Below the pieces are notes generated by a model that saw only the letters and a program-made list of their open reading frames with translations, did no database searches and had not been told where the DNA came from. This document shows, piece by piece, positions 1 through 6,645 of a stretch of DNA of 17,581 bases (its first letter is position 1; the number at the start of each line of letters is the position of its first letter). The DNA lies in assembly GCF_030530635.1 (NCBI RefSeq), contig NZ_JAUMUL010000034.1:1-17581 (forward strand), given 5' to 3'. The DNA comes from Actinomyces sp. (lineage in GTDB: Bacteria > Actinomycetota > Actinomycetes > Actinomycetales > Actinomycetaceae). The position numbers were made by a program, and so were the translations under genes.

Positions 1-230
1 TTGGCCCGGCGCCCCCAACCCCTCGTCGTGTCAGCATCACTGCTCATCGCGCACCTTCCTCAAGGTGTCACGAAGACCCTACCCATGCGGTCTAGTCCTC
101 AGCCCAGAACCGGACACGAACACTGAAGCAAATCAACGGCAAGCGGGACTATGACCCGGATCAGGATGCCTTTAACCAGGAGCACCGGCCCGACATCAAG
201 CACAATGTCACGGTTGGCGCCGACAGCCCC

Positions 231-938
231 TTGGCACCTAAGACGACCAAGCCCTTCGGCGACGGCGTTGACCTGCAGCCGAACACCTGCTACGACGTGG
301 CCGAACGCGGCAAGTTCTACACCAACGAGCATGGCGAGATCGTGCATGTGGAGACCGAGTCCGCGGCTCAGCGCCAGACTTGGTGGGACCACGACGGCGT
401 ATCCCCGATGAACCCGGATCTGAAGGACCCGCTGCCGAACGCCACCTATACGGTGGACGGCAAGTTCCACTACACCACCGATCCGTGGGGTCGCACAGTG
501 CGCTTGCAGGTGGATCGCCTGGATGTGGTCGACGACGGCCTGCGGTATCGGTCCGAGTCCGTGCAGCAGCGGATCGGCCACTACGGCGACGGGATCGCCA
601 AGGACACCTACGATGGTGGCCATATAGCTGGTTCGCAGAGCGGAGGGGGCCCCGAGGACCTCAACGAGGTCCCCATGCACAAGGACGTCAACCGCGGAAC
701 CAATGGCACCTACATGGACAGTTATAAGAGGTTCGAGGATGAGATCGCGGCCAACCCGGGGAACTACAGGAATATCGATATCCGCATCGAGTATGACGGC
801 CCACCGGCGAACGCCGACTCCGTCAACCGCCTCAGCGACGTCGACCCGGTTGATAGGGTACCGACCAGATTCACGGCTGAGTGGGTAGACGAGAACGGCG
901 CATTGCAGTCTCAAGACTTCGATAACATCAACCCATAG
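231..938 (+). CDS. DNA/RNA non-specific endonuclease toxin tail (N-terminally truncated polymorphic-toxin C-terminus)
   Basis: Probably a secreted nuclease effector domain that cleaves nucleic acid in competitor cells. Numbering from TTG 231, the core near residues 128-154 reads YDGGHIAGSQ, then LNEVP, then KDVNRG. This is the D-x-G-H / N pattern of the Endonuclease_NS_2 family; H131 would be the general base and N154 a metal ligand. Ahead of it are two similar units of about 28 residues (LQPNTCYDV near 15 and PLPNATYTV near 67), each ending in an F-YT-G-V pattern, as in tails of secreted toxins. The start is uncertain: there is no in-frame ATG, TTG 231 has no clear RBS, and the frame stays open and coding-like upstream to 96, after a stop at 93-95. 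This looks like an orphan toxin cassette without its secretion head. AGG and ATA codons recur here, unlike the glp genes. An immunity candidate follows 26 bp downstream. Family call fairly sure, 5' end unsure. Confidence 0.8.
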   Translation: MAPKTTKPFGDGVDLQPNTCYDVAERGKFYTNEHGEIVHVETESAAQRQTWWDHDGVSPMNPDLKDPLPNATYTVDGKFHYTTDPWGRTVRLQVDRLDVVDDGLRYRSESVQQRIGHYGDGIAKDTYDGGHIAGSQSGGGPEDLNEVPMHKDVNRGTNGTYMDSYKRFEDEIAANPGNYRNIDIRIEYDGPPANADSVNRLSDVDPVDRVPTRFTAEWVDENGALQSQDFDNINP

Positions 939-964
939 AAACGCAGTCGCAGTGAGGAGCGTGC

Positions 965-1477
965 ATGATGAGACGATTTGACCCGGACGAGTTGCGAGAG
1001 CGTGTGGAAACCGAGTTCCGCGCTTGGCTGGACGATACCGGCGCGGACAGCGCGCATATTGAAGTCAACGGAATTGGACGAACACAGCGTAAGATCGCCT
1101 GGCTCATGCGCGACGGGGTCAAGGAATGGGCAAGGATTCCCTGGGAGCTTGGTTCCCCGCAGGGGGATCTTCGCAGGGCGCAGGCGTTGCCCGATCGCGG
1201 TGCGTGGACGTGGTGTCACTTGTGGATGGATGCCGCCGATGGGGTGCTGCATCAGGAGAACGACTGGATGCGCGAGCCGGTATTCACTCAGGCTTCCGGC
1301 GACATACGTCCCGGCCCTGGGGATTGCTGGAACGAGTTAAAGCGCTATCCGCGTGACGATGAGTTCATCCCGGACTGGCTGCGCAAGGGCTACGAGGCCG
1401 AACTCAAGCGCCAGCAGCGCAATGCACGTCGTAGAGAGAACTACCGCCGCAAGCGCGAGCAGGAGCACGGCGACTGA
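965..1477 (+). CDS. Candidate immunity protein for the upstream nuclease (YezG/DUF600-like)
   Basis: A 170-aa soluble protein with no signal peptide or membrane helix. It lies 26 bp after the nuclease tail with a strong GAGGAG at 954-959, so toxin then immunity order in one transcript is likely. The start is ATG 965 or the adjacent ATG 968. An acidic N-terminal helix (residues 6-25) is followed by a Trp-rich middle (W79-W88, dipeptides such as WTW and HLW) and the segment ELKRYPRDDEFIPDWL at 124-139. Actinobacterial YezG/DUF600-type immunity proteins, as I recall them, end in a similar EL-PR-IP-W pattern. A very basic tail (148-170, QRNARRRENYRRKR) closes the protein; it could touch nucleic acid or an acidic toxin surface. 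The immunity role rests on position and this weak family resemblance. A structure or HMM search would decide it. Confidence 0.55.
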   Translation: MMRRFDPDELRERVETEFRAWLDDTGADSAHIEVNGIGRTQRKIAWLMRDGVKEWARIPWELGSPQGDLRRAQALPDRGAWTWCHLWMDAADGVLHQENDWMREPVFTQASGDIRPGPGDCWNELKRYPRDDEFIPDWLRKGYEAELKRQQRNARRRENYRRKREQEHGD

Positions 1478-1705
1478 CCCCAGCCGTTTTGCGGGCGTCG
1501 ACCTATATCACTGATTGAGATTAGAAAGCCTAGAATCGGCAACGTCGGGGAATACGGAGGTGCCTGAGCGATACACACGGCATCGGCGACGTTCCACCGC
1601 CACCCATCCCGACAACGACGATGCTCCCTCTCACCCAAAAACGACCACACATCGTAGCCCCGCGCAGGAACCGCTACGCCCTCAAACCGGGAGAGCCGCA
1701 CAGCC
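1478..1705. other. Gap after the immunity gene
   Basis: Lower-GC start (CTATATCACTGATTGAGATT near 1503-1522) with a -10-like TAGAAT at 1531-1536 but no matching -35 at normal spacing. No hairpin terminator is evident. The second half carries a possible short reading frame ending inside the next gene (see 1621-1713). Confidence 0.4.
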
Positions 1706-1713
1706 ATGTTTGA
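1621..1713 (+). CDS. Possible 30-aa leader or remnant ORF
   Basis: ATG 1621 opens 30 codons (MLPLTQKRPHIVAPRRNRYA, then LKPGEPHSHV) ending at TGA 1711-1713. It overlaps the first codons of the gene starting at 1706 in another frame. The composition looks like real protein rather than a random GC-rich frame, and the frame is open back to 1534. It could be a translationally coupled leader or the tail of an eroded gene. There is no clear RBS directly before ATG 1621; a GGAGG lies further up at 1556-1560. I do not recognise it. Confidence 0.25.
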   Translation: MLPLTQKRPHIVAPRRNRYALKPGEPHSHV

Positions 1714-2671
1714 TTTGATTGGTGATGATGGGGTGCGCCGTCCGTTCACCGGCGATATCCGTGACCTCCGCCCAGGCGTCGTGCAACACCGTTTGCGTAT
1801 TGATCAGGAGGAGGCCACGCGCCTGGGGCTGGGGCAGATCCCTGACGATCTTGAGGACCAGTACTGGGACCGACGCTGGTACCCCACCCGCCCTGAGGAC
1901 GGCACCATCGACTACGAATGTATAACCGACCAGGAGTCCCAAGAACGCGACGCGGAGAATCTTCGCCGCAACCGGCTGCGCCACGCACAGTTGCATTACA
2001 CGGTCACCGAGGACGAGCGCGGCAGGACCCGTGCACGCCAGGTCCCGCCCAGTAAGCCACGCTGGGCCGATGAGGTCCTGTCGCCGGTTAAGGTCCCGCC
2101 CACCTGCAGGTTCAGGTTGCGACGGGGCTTTCTGACCAGCATCCGCCTCAACGCCGACCAGCCAGAGCCCGACGTCAACCAGTGGTATGACCGGCTTAAC
2201 CGTCGGGAGCAGGATGCCTGGATCGTGGGACTGTTCCGTACCGAGGCTCCTGAAGGCCAGACCACGTTGGTGCTGGAGCACTACGGGCAGGCATGGGCGG
2301 TATCCCGCACCGACGGCGTCCCCTGGCCCACCGACCTGAACGCCACCGAGCTCAGCATTCCGACGCTGTGGTTGCCCGTGACCCTGACACCGCTGCCCAC
2401 CGTCCCCAACGACCCGGGCAGCCCAGTATCCATCCCCCCATCCGCCGAGCCCGTCGCGGCCCAAGTCGCCACCGACCACGCCATGTTCGGCCCCTGGTGG
2501 AAGGACGGCAACCCTATCCTGCCGTACCGGCCCCAACCGTGGGTGATACCAGCCCCAAACCGTGAACACTACCGCCAAGCACAGGGCCACAAAGCCAAGC
2601 TCTCCTACCGGAAGGCACAAGAGCTAAGGGAACAGGAGATGCACAGCAACCAGGAGGACACCGACCAATGA
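1706..2671 (+). CDS. Hypothetical protein, 321 aa, unrecognised family
   Basis: I do not recognise this protein. It starts at ATG 1706 after a GGGAGAG at 1689-1695. It has no signal peptide or membrane helix and is rich in charged residues, Trp and Pro. The N-terminal third is acidic (GDIRDLRPG, then DDLEDQYWDRRWYPTRPED). The middle (about 170-235) has a compact, beta-like stretch (QDAWIVGLFRTEAPEGQTTL, then VLEHYGQAWAVSRTDG). Residues about 240-270 are Pro-rich and linker-like. The C-terminus is a charged helix (about 285-321, with AKLSYRKAQELREQEM). The stop overlaps the next start as ATGA (2668-2671), so the two are probably translated together. Its place between a toxin cassette and type VII-like genes suggests accessory cargo, but nothing shows a function. 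Confidence 0.6.
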   Translation: MFDLIGDDGVRRPFTGDIRDLRPGVVQHRLRIDQEEATRLGLGQIPDDLEDQYWDRRWYPTRPEDGTIDYECITDQESQERDAENLRRNRLRHAQLHYTVTEDERGRTRARQVPPSKPRWADEVLSPVKVPPTCRFRLRRGFLTSIRLNADQPEPDVNQWYDRLNRREQDAWIVGLFRTEAPEGQTTLVLEHYGQAWAVSRTDGVPWPTDLNATELSIPTLWLPVTLTPLPTVPNDPGSPVSIPPSAEPVAAQVATDHAMFGPWWKDGNPILPYRPQPWVIPAPNREHYRQAQGHKAKLSYRKAQELREQEMHSNQEDTDQ

Positions 2672-2862
2672 CCACACCCAACCAGCCCGGACCCAGCCAG
2701 CTGCTCACGCCCGAGGAGCGCTTCGAGCGCGCCGTAGCCACCACCATCACCAACGCCCAGGGCCAAACACCCCGGTCGACCCCGCCTACTGCGCCCGCTT
2801 CGCCACCCCAATCGCATAAGCACCCACCCGCCACATGCTGGAGTGCCGGGCTGGCGGGTTGA
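2668..2862 (+). CDS. Short ORF, probably the frameshifted start of a broken gene
   Basis: A 64-aa frame begins at ATG 2668, overlapping the previous stop by ATGA. The first part (MTTPNQPGPSQLLTPEERFE, then RAVATTITNAQGQ) looks like a real helical N-terminus. After about codon 33 the frame turns to Pro/Ser/Thr/His-rich sequence typical of a wrong frame. From about 2772 another frame reads PVDPAYCARFATPIA and stops at TAA 2817-2819, and this looks more protein-like. A -1 shift around 2764-2772 would join the two into a product of about 50 aa. Either reading gives a very small protein, so a decaying gene is likely. A weak hairpin (GGCTGG at 2849-2854 / CCAGCC at 2863-2868) follows. Confidence 0.35.
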   Translation: MTTPNQPGPSQLLTPEERFERAVATTITNAQGQTPRSTPPTAPASPPQSHKHPPATCWSAGLAG

Positions 2863-2919
2863 CCAGCCGACTACCAGGCCGCACCAGCACATGCCGGCCA
2901 GGCCCTTAGCCACAGCAGA

Positions 2920-3696
2920 TCACCGCAGCCCGAAGCGCCGCTCCTGACTCTCGCGCACCACCTGCTGCGCCTGCCAGGTGACGCCCGAGAGCGGAATGTA
3001 CTCACCCGTCTCCTGCGTGTAACCGCGCGCAACCGCCCAGTCCCAGATCCGCGAGCACTGGGCCACCGCCTTCGCCTCCAACGACGGCGGCCAAGACCCC
3101 ATCCAATACAGCCCCGTCAACGCCACCGCCTGCCCATCCGGCATCACCACGCACGCATCCGCGCTCTTAACCACCTTCCCCAGCGTCACGCGGGCGAACA
3201 GGCTGGTGCGCGACGTCGGCCACGGAAAGTCGCGTGTTCGTCCGAACACATGCAGGTGGATTCCGGTCGCGTCCAGTACGGCATGACTGAGCGCCATGCC
3301 GACGACCAGAGCCAACGACGCCAGGCCCGCGAACAGCGCCACCAGCATGTAGCCGATCCTGTCCGGCTCATTCACCAGATACCAGCCGGCGCCATACAGG
3401 CAGGCGAGTCCGAAGCCCGCCGTCAACCAGAAGGCGAAACCACCTGATGCCGTGATATTGGACTTGAGCACGAGCCGCTCCTGCGAGAGCGGGATCGGTG
3501 CCAGTTCAACTTTCAGGGGCTGCTCCTCACCCGCCATTCCCGGCTGCTGAAAACCCGCAGAATGAGGGTGCCCGGCCGACGGCGGGGTTCCCTGGCCCGC
3601 CGGGGCACCGGGCGGCACGTATCCGTATCCCTGTCCATGCTCGCCAGACTCGCCAGGCCCCTGCCCCCATCCCGGGTACGACGTCGGCCGTGTCAT
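2920..3696 (-). CDS. Membrane protein with Pro/Gly-rich N-terminus and bacterial PH-like domain (bPH6 type)
   Basis: 258 aa. Residues 1-60 are Gly/Pro/Gln/Tyr-rich and probably disordered on the cytoplasmic side. Two hydrophobic helices follow (about 84-106, FAFWLTAGFGLACLYGAGW; about 114-136, YMLVALFAGLASLALVVGMA). The remainder (about 140-245) reads LDATGIHLHVFGRTRDFPWP, with a later DACVVMPDGQAVALTG strand pair. This is the pattern of small actinobacterial bPH6 / low-molecular-weight PH proteins, in which a G-I-x-R and PW signature follows two helices. The start is ATG 3696, with GAGGAGGA just upstream on the minus strand. It is divergent from the WXG100-like gene. Such proteins are generally of unknown function; nothing here shows a link to secretion beyond position. 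Confidence 0.6.
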   Translation of the reverse strand: MTRPTSYPGWGQGPGESGEHGQGYGYVPPGAPAGQGTPPSAGHPHSAGFQQPGMAGEEQPLKVELAPIPLSQERLVLKSNITASGGFAFWLTAGFGLACLYGAGWYLVNEPDRIGYMLVALFAGLASLALVVGMALSHAVLDATGIHLHVFGRTRDFPWPTSRTSLFARVTLGKVVKSADACVVMPDGQAVALTGLYWMGSWPPSLEAKAVAQCSRIWDWAVARGYTQETGEYIPLSGVTWQAQQVVRESQERRFGLR

Positions 3697-4027
3697 CTCA
3701 TCCTCCTCGTCACGGAACGATCATGGTAACGGTCTGCACGGCTCCACAACAGGCAGGACAGCGGGAATCGAAACACCGGGTGTTGCCCCTTCCACACCCA
3801 TGCCCGCTGACAACCTCGAGACCCCCGGCGTAGTGTGCTCGTGACATGAGTGGCGGTTGGAGCAACCCCCGCCCAGGTCCGTTCACTTCGCTGCCGACGG
3901 TCCACCTGGGAAGTTCTCCCTACGGCCGTACCTTCGTTTCGACCTACGCACCGACTACGGTCAGTCGTATAACATCCTAATTCCGCAACCCACCTACCGA
4001 TCTCACCTGCGAACAGTTGGAGACGCA
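3697..4027. other. Divergent intergenic region
   Basis: 331 bp between the PH-like gene and the WXG100-like gene. It holds a 13-bp inverted repeat AACAC-CGG-GTGTT at 3772-3784. A longer interrupted inverted repeat is at 3872-3910 (CCCAGGT/ACCTGGG and CCGT/ACGG arms, 3-nt bulge). A -10-like TATAAC lies at 3968-3973, 54 bp before ATG 4028, with no good -35. The longer frame that starts at TTG 3857 lacks protein-like composition before 4028 and is not counted as coding. Confidence 0.4.
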
Positions 4028-4450
4028 ATGTCCGACACCTTCTCAGTCGACTACGACACCGCGACGAGCAACTCCTCCAAGATGGCCTCGGCCTCCGACG
4101 ACTACGCCTCGCCCGCAGCATCCAGCGTCGGTTCTGTCACCGCGAACCAGTCGTCCACCACTTGGTCCACTCACGCCGAGGCCTACAGCTGCATGCGCGC
4201 CTACTCCGATGTGCTCACGCAACTGCAGGCCTGCATCGCCTCCACACAGCGGGATCTGGATACCCTCAAAGCGAACTATGACGCAGCGGTCACGGCCTTC
4301 TCGGAGCAGGACGAACAGAGCAAGGAAGAGGCCTCGCAGAAGATCAAGAACTGGAGTGCGAACCGATCCGCCATTCCCAACACATCGATTCCGGCCGGCG
4401 TGGTAACGGTGGGCGGCGGTCCCGCCCAGGTGAGAGCCACCCTCCATTAG
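4028..4450 (+). CDS. WXG100-like small secreted helical protein (type VII-type substrate or partner)
   Basis: 140 aa from ATG 4028, chosen for TTGGAGA at 4016-4022 and because similarity to helical WXG proteins begins here. Two long helices flank a central turn with W46 (SSTTWSTHAEAYSCM). The second helix (about 62-107) is amphipathic with regular hydrophobic spacing and ends in a charged stretch (SEQDEQSKEEASQKIKNW). The canonical W-x-G is W-S-T here, so it belongs to the broader Esx/YwqI-like group rather than strict ESAT-6. There is no signal peptide, as expected for type VII export. The C-terminus carries a flexible Gly/Val tail. It probably pairs with, or is co-exported with, the 444-aa protein encoded 113 bp downstream. 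No EccC or other machinery gene is in the window. Confidence 0.6.
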   Translation: MSDTFSVDYDTATSNSSKMASASDDYASPAASSVGSVTANQSSTTWSTHAEAYSCMRAYSDVLTQLQACIASTQRDLDTLKANYDAAVTAFSEQDEQSKEEASQKIKNWSANRSAIPNTSIPAGVVTVGGGPAQVRATLH

Positions 4451-4463
4451 CTCTCATCCGGAT

Positions 4464-4492
4464 GCGGGCCCGGCCTCAACGCACGGTCCCGC
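4464..4492 (+). terminator. Hairpin between the two type VII-like genes, possible attenuator
   Basis: GCGGGCCCG (4464-4472) pairs with CGGTCCCGC (4484-4492), 8 of 9 positions, with an 11-nt loop. No T-run follows. It starts 13 bp after the upstream stop and could partly terminate or stabilise the upstream mRNA so that the small protein exceeds the large one. The sequence CCGGATGCGG also occurs twice, flanking it (4458-4467 and 4493-4502). Confidence 0.35.
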
Positions 4493-4538
4493 CCGGATGC
4501 GGACATCCCGCCAAGGCAATGAAGACTGACCCGCCTCG

Positions 4539-4558
4539 AAGGACTGACAAGGACTGAC
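4539..4558 (+). repeat. Tandem 10-bp repeat over the ribosome binding site
   Basis: AAGGACTGAC occurs twice head-to-tail (4539-4548, 4549-4558), with a related GAAGACTGAC at 4521-4530. The second copy places AAGGA 11 bp before ATG 4564, so the repeat duplicates the ribosome-binding segment. Confidence 0.6.
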
Positions 4559-4563
4559 GCAGC

Positions 4564-5898
4564 ATGGGAACGAACGTCGGCGAATTGAAGAAGATCCACG
4601 ACCTGGACCTGGACGACTACGGGGACGACGCCACCCTCGCCCGGATCCGGGCCGACCTGGTCTCCTGCGATGACACCATCCGCTCCATCGCCGCCAATCC
4701 CGCCTTCGAGGGCGAGACCCAGTTCGCAGTCAACAGGGCGCTCGCACAGCTGCAGGCGGAGGTCCGCAAGTGGTATGTAGCGGTTGGCACCATCAAGGCC
4801 GAACGCACCACCGCGCGGGACTCCATGCGCGTTGCCAAGCCCAAGTACGATGAGTTGCCCGAATACACCGGCGACAATATGAACGGGGCTGCACTGGCCA
4901 TTGAGGACAAACGTGACAAGCAGGCCGGCGAGGCCCTCGCCCCCATGGACGCGACCCTGACCGCATCCGCACAGGCTCTACGAAGAATAGACCTATCACG
5001 GCCGTCCTTCGATCCGAATCGCCAGGTTGACCAGACACCGCTGGATGAGCTTCCAGCCTCCACCTCCGCAGCCGCCGGCGGCGGAGGTGGCGTCGGCTCA
5101 CACGGCGTCGGCTCAGGAGCAGGCTCACACGCCGTCGGGGGCGCAGGTTCCAGCGGCGCAGGCATGCAAGGATACGGCGCCAGTGCGGCCATCCTCCCCA
5201 CCACGCCCGGTCCCACCACCGGTGCCTTCGGAGCGGCCGCCGCCGTCAGCGGTGCCAGAATCCTCAGCAACGCGCGGACCTACCCCATTACGGCAAACAG
5301 CGGTTGGCAGGCCACCCAGGTAGACCGCCTCACCGGCAATGCCAACAGCGTAGGCGGTTCACAGGGCACTGCCTACGCCTCTGGCCGCTACACCGTCAAG
5401 GACGGCCGCCTCGTCCCCCTGCCCTCCCCCAACGAATCCGGCACCGGCGGCACCAACAAGGTCGGCGTCGTCGCCGGGACGGCAGGAACCGCCGCCGCAG
5501 CGGCTGCCGCCATCGTCGCCGCGCGTGGGCTGAGCGGAACCTCCGCCGCTGTCGCGGGCGGTTTGAATGCGGCCGGCACCGCCGGCTCCACGGCGGCTAT
5601 GGGGGTCAACGGCAGCACCGGCATACCCACCGCCGCCGGCGGATCCGCGGCACCGGCCGCCGGCGCAACCGGAGCGCAGAGCGCCGCCGGACGCCCCGTC
5701 ATGGGCGCACCCGCCGCAGCGGCACGTGGCGCAGGACAAGCCCGCAACCGCCGTCGGCCCGACGGGATCTACGACATCCCCCTGCTGGAGGAGCCGACCG
5801 AGCAGGAGCACATCGGCGATCCGGGCATAGCCGGGCAGGCCGGGTCCCGCGACACAATGCCCAGCCCACAGTGGCCCCAGGAATCCGACACCTGGTGA
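4564..5898 (+). CDS. Type VII/LXG-like trunk protein with Gly/Ala-rich tail, no toxin domain
   Basis: 444 aa. Residues 1-150 form a helical head (starting GELKKIHDLDLDDY, then a long ARIRADLVSCDDTIRSIAAN helix, W70 in VRKWYVAV, and a second helix ending ASAQALRRIDLS). It resembles WXG/PPE/LXG export heads. Residues 166-200 are Gly/Ser/His-rich (GGGGGVGSHGVGSGAGSH). Residues 295-395 are Ala/Gly-rich and moderately hydrophobic (GTAAAAAAAIVAARG); this could be a membrane-interacting or low-complexity helix. After a basic patch (ARNRRRP, 393-399) comes DGIYDIPLLEEPTEQ with acidic residues. This end resembles C-termini of actinobacterial type VII-associated proteins that close a trunk without toxin. 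No catalytic domain is visible. It is likely exported with the protein encoded just upstream. Function beyond that is unknown. Confidence 0.6.
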   Translation: MGTNVGELKKIHDLDLDDYGDDATLARIRADLVSCDDTIRSIAANPAFEGETQFAVNRALAQLQAEVRKWYVAVGTIKAERTTARDSMRVAKPKYDELPEYTGDNMNGAALAIEDKRDKQAGEALAPMDATLTASAQALRRIDLSRPSFDPNRQVDQTPLDELPASTSAAAGGGGGVGSHGVGSGAGSHAVGGAGSSGAGMQGYGASAAILPTTPGPTTGAFGAAAAVSGARILSNARTYPITANSGWQATQVDRLTGNANSVGGSQGTAYASGRYTVKDGRLVPLPSPNESGTGGTNKVGVVAGTAGTAAAAAAAIVAARGLSGTSAAVAGGLNAAGTAGSTAAMGVNGSTGIPTAAGGSAAPAAGATGAQSAAGRPVMGAPAAAARGAGQARNRRRPDGIYDIPLLEEPTEQEHIGDPGIAGQAGSRDTMPSPQWPQESDTW

Positions 5899-5916
5899 TC
5901 TCCTGACCGGCGGCAC

Positions 5917-6645
5917 TCACTCATCCAACTCCAGCAGCATGCGCGTATTGCCCAAAGTGTTGGGTTTGGCGCGGGCCAGATCCAGGAACTCGGCTACGCC
6001 GTCGTCGTGGCTGCGCAGCATCTCCACGAAGATGTCGGTGCCCACGGGCGTGCCCTGAATCTCCTTGAAGCCGTGGGCGGCGAAGAAGTCCACCTCGAAG
6101 GTCAGGCAGAATACCCGCCGCAGCCCCATGGCCCGAGCACGGTCGAGCAGATTGTTCAGGATGGCATGCCCGACGCCGCGACGCAGATAGTCACGTCGCA
6201 CCGCCAGAGTGCGTACCTCAGCGATGTCGTCCCACATGACGTGCAGGGCACCGCAGCCGATCAGACCTGACTCCTCCACGCCGTCGAGCCGCCCGGCACC
6301 CTCCGCAACCGTGAACTCCTGGATGTCCTCGAAGTAGTTGATCAGGTCCTTGCCGATCAGGATGCGCCGCTCCGAATACGGGCGCACCAGTTCGGCGATG
6401 GCGCGAGCGTCGGCGGGCCGGGCCGGCCGCAGCACGGTGCGCCAGGAGGCATCCCGGAAGCGATCCGGCAAACCGCCCGTGCTCCGACCGCCTGGTACGG
6501 GCACCGGCACCATGCCGACTCCCGACGACGCCGTCCCGCCCGCACCGCTGCCCGCCTTCGCGGCCGAAGAGACAGGGGAGTCCGGAGAGGCGGAGGAGCC
6601 CGGCTCAGCGCTGCCGGTGCGGTCCGTTGTGTACGTGCTGCCCAT
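5917..6645 (-). CDS. argA: Amino-acid N-acetyltransferase (GNAT, short ArgA-like N-acetylglutamate synthase)
   Basis: Likely transfers acetyl from acetyl-CoA to glutamate, the first step of arginine synthesis, in the cytosol. Residues about 68-242 form a GNAT domain. LRPARPADARAIAELVRPY begins it, GKDLINYFEDIQEF follows, IAEVRTLAVRRDYLRRGVGH (about 141-160) is the acetyl-CoA loop, and VFCLTFEVDFFAAHGFKEI (about 178-196) is the C-terminal signature of the single-domain ArgA found in actinobacteria such as Mycobacterium. The first 60 residues are Ser/Gly/Pro-rich low complexity. ATG 6645 is chosen because AAGGAGAG lies just upstream on the minus strand; ATG 6513 (codon 45) is a weaker alternative. 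The gene overlaps the regulator before it by 41 bp, so translation may be coupled. It converges on the 444-aa gene with an 18-bp gap. No other arg gene is present. Confidence 0.72.
   Translation of the reverse strand: MGSTYTTDRTGSAEPGSSASPDSPVSSAAKAGSGAGGTASSGVGMVPVPVPGGRSTGGLPDRFRDASWRTVLRPARPADARAIAELVRPYSERRILIGKDLINYFEDIQEFTVAEGAGRLDGVEESGLIGCGALHVMWDDIAEVRTLAVRRDYLRRGVGHAILNNLLDRARAMGLRRVFCLTFEVDFFAAHGFKEIQGTPVGTDIFVEMLRSHDDGVAEFLDLARAKPNTLGNTRMLLELDE

Noticed and set aside
3857..4027. N-terminal extension of the WXG100-like protein to TTG 3857
   Set aside because: The extra 57 residues look random, and the GGAGA before ATG 4028 is a good binding site.
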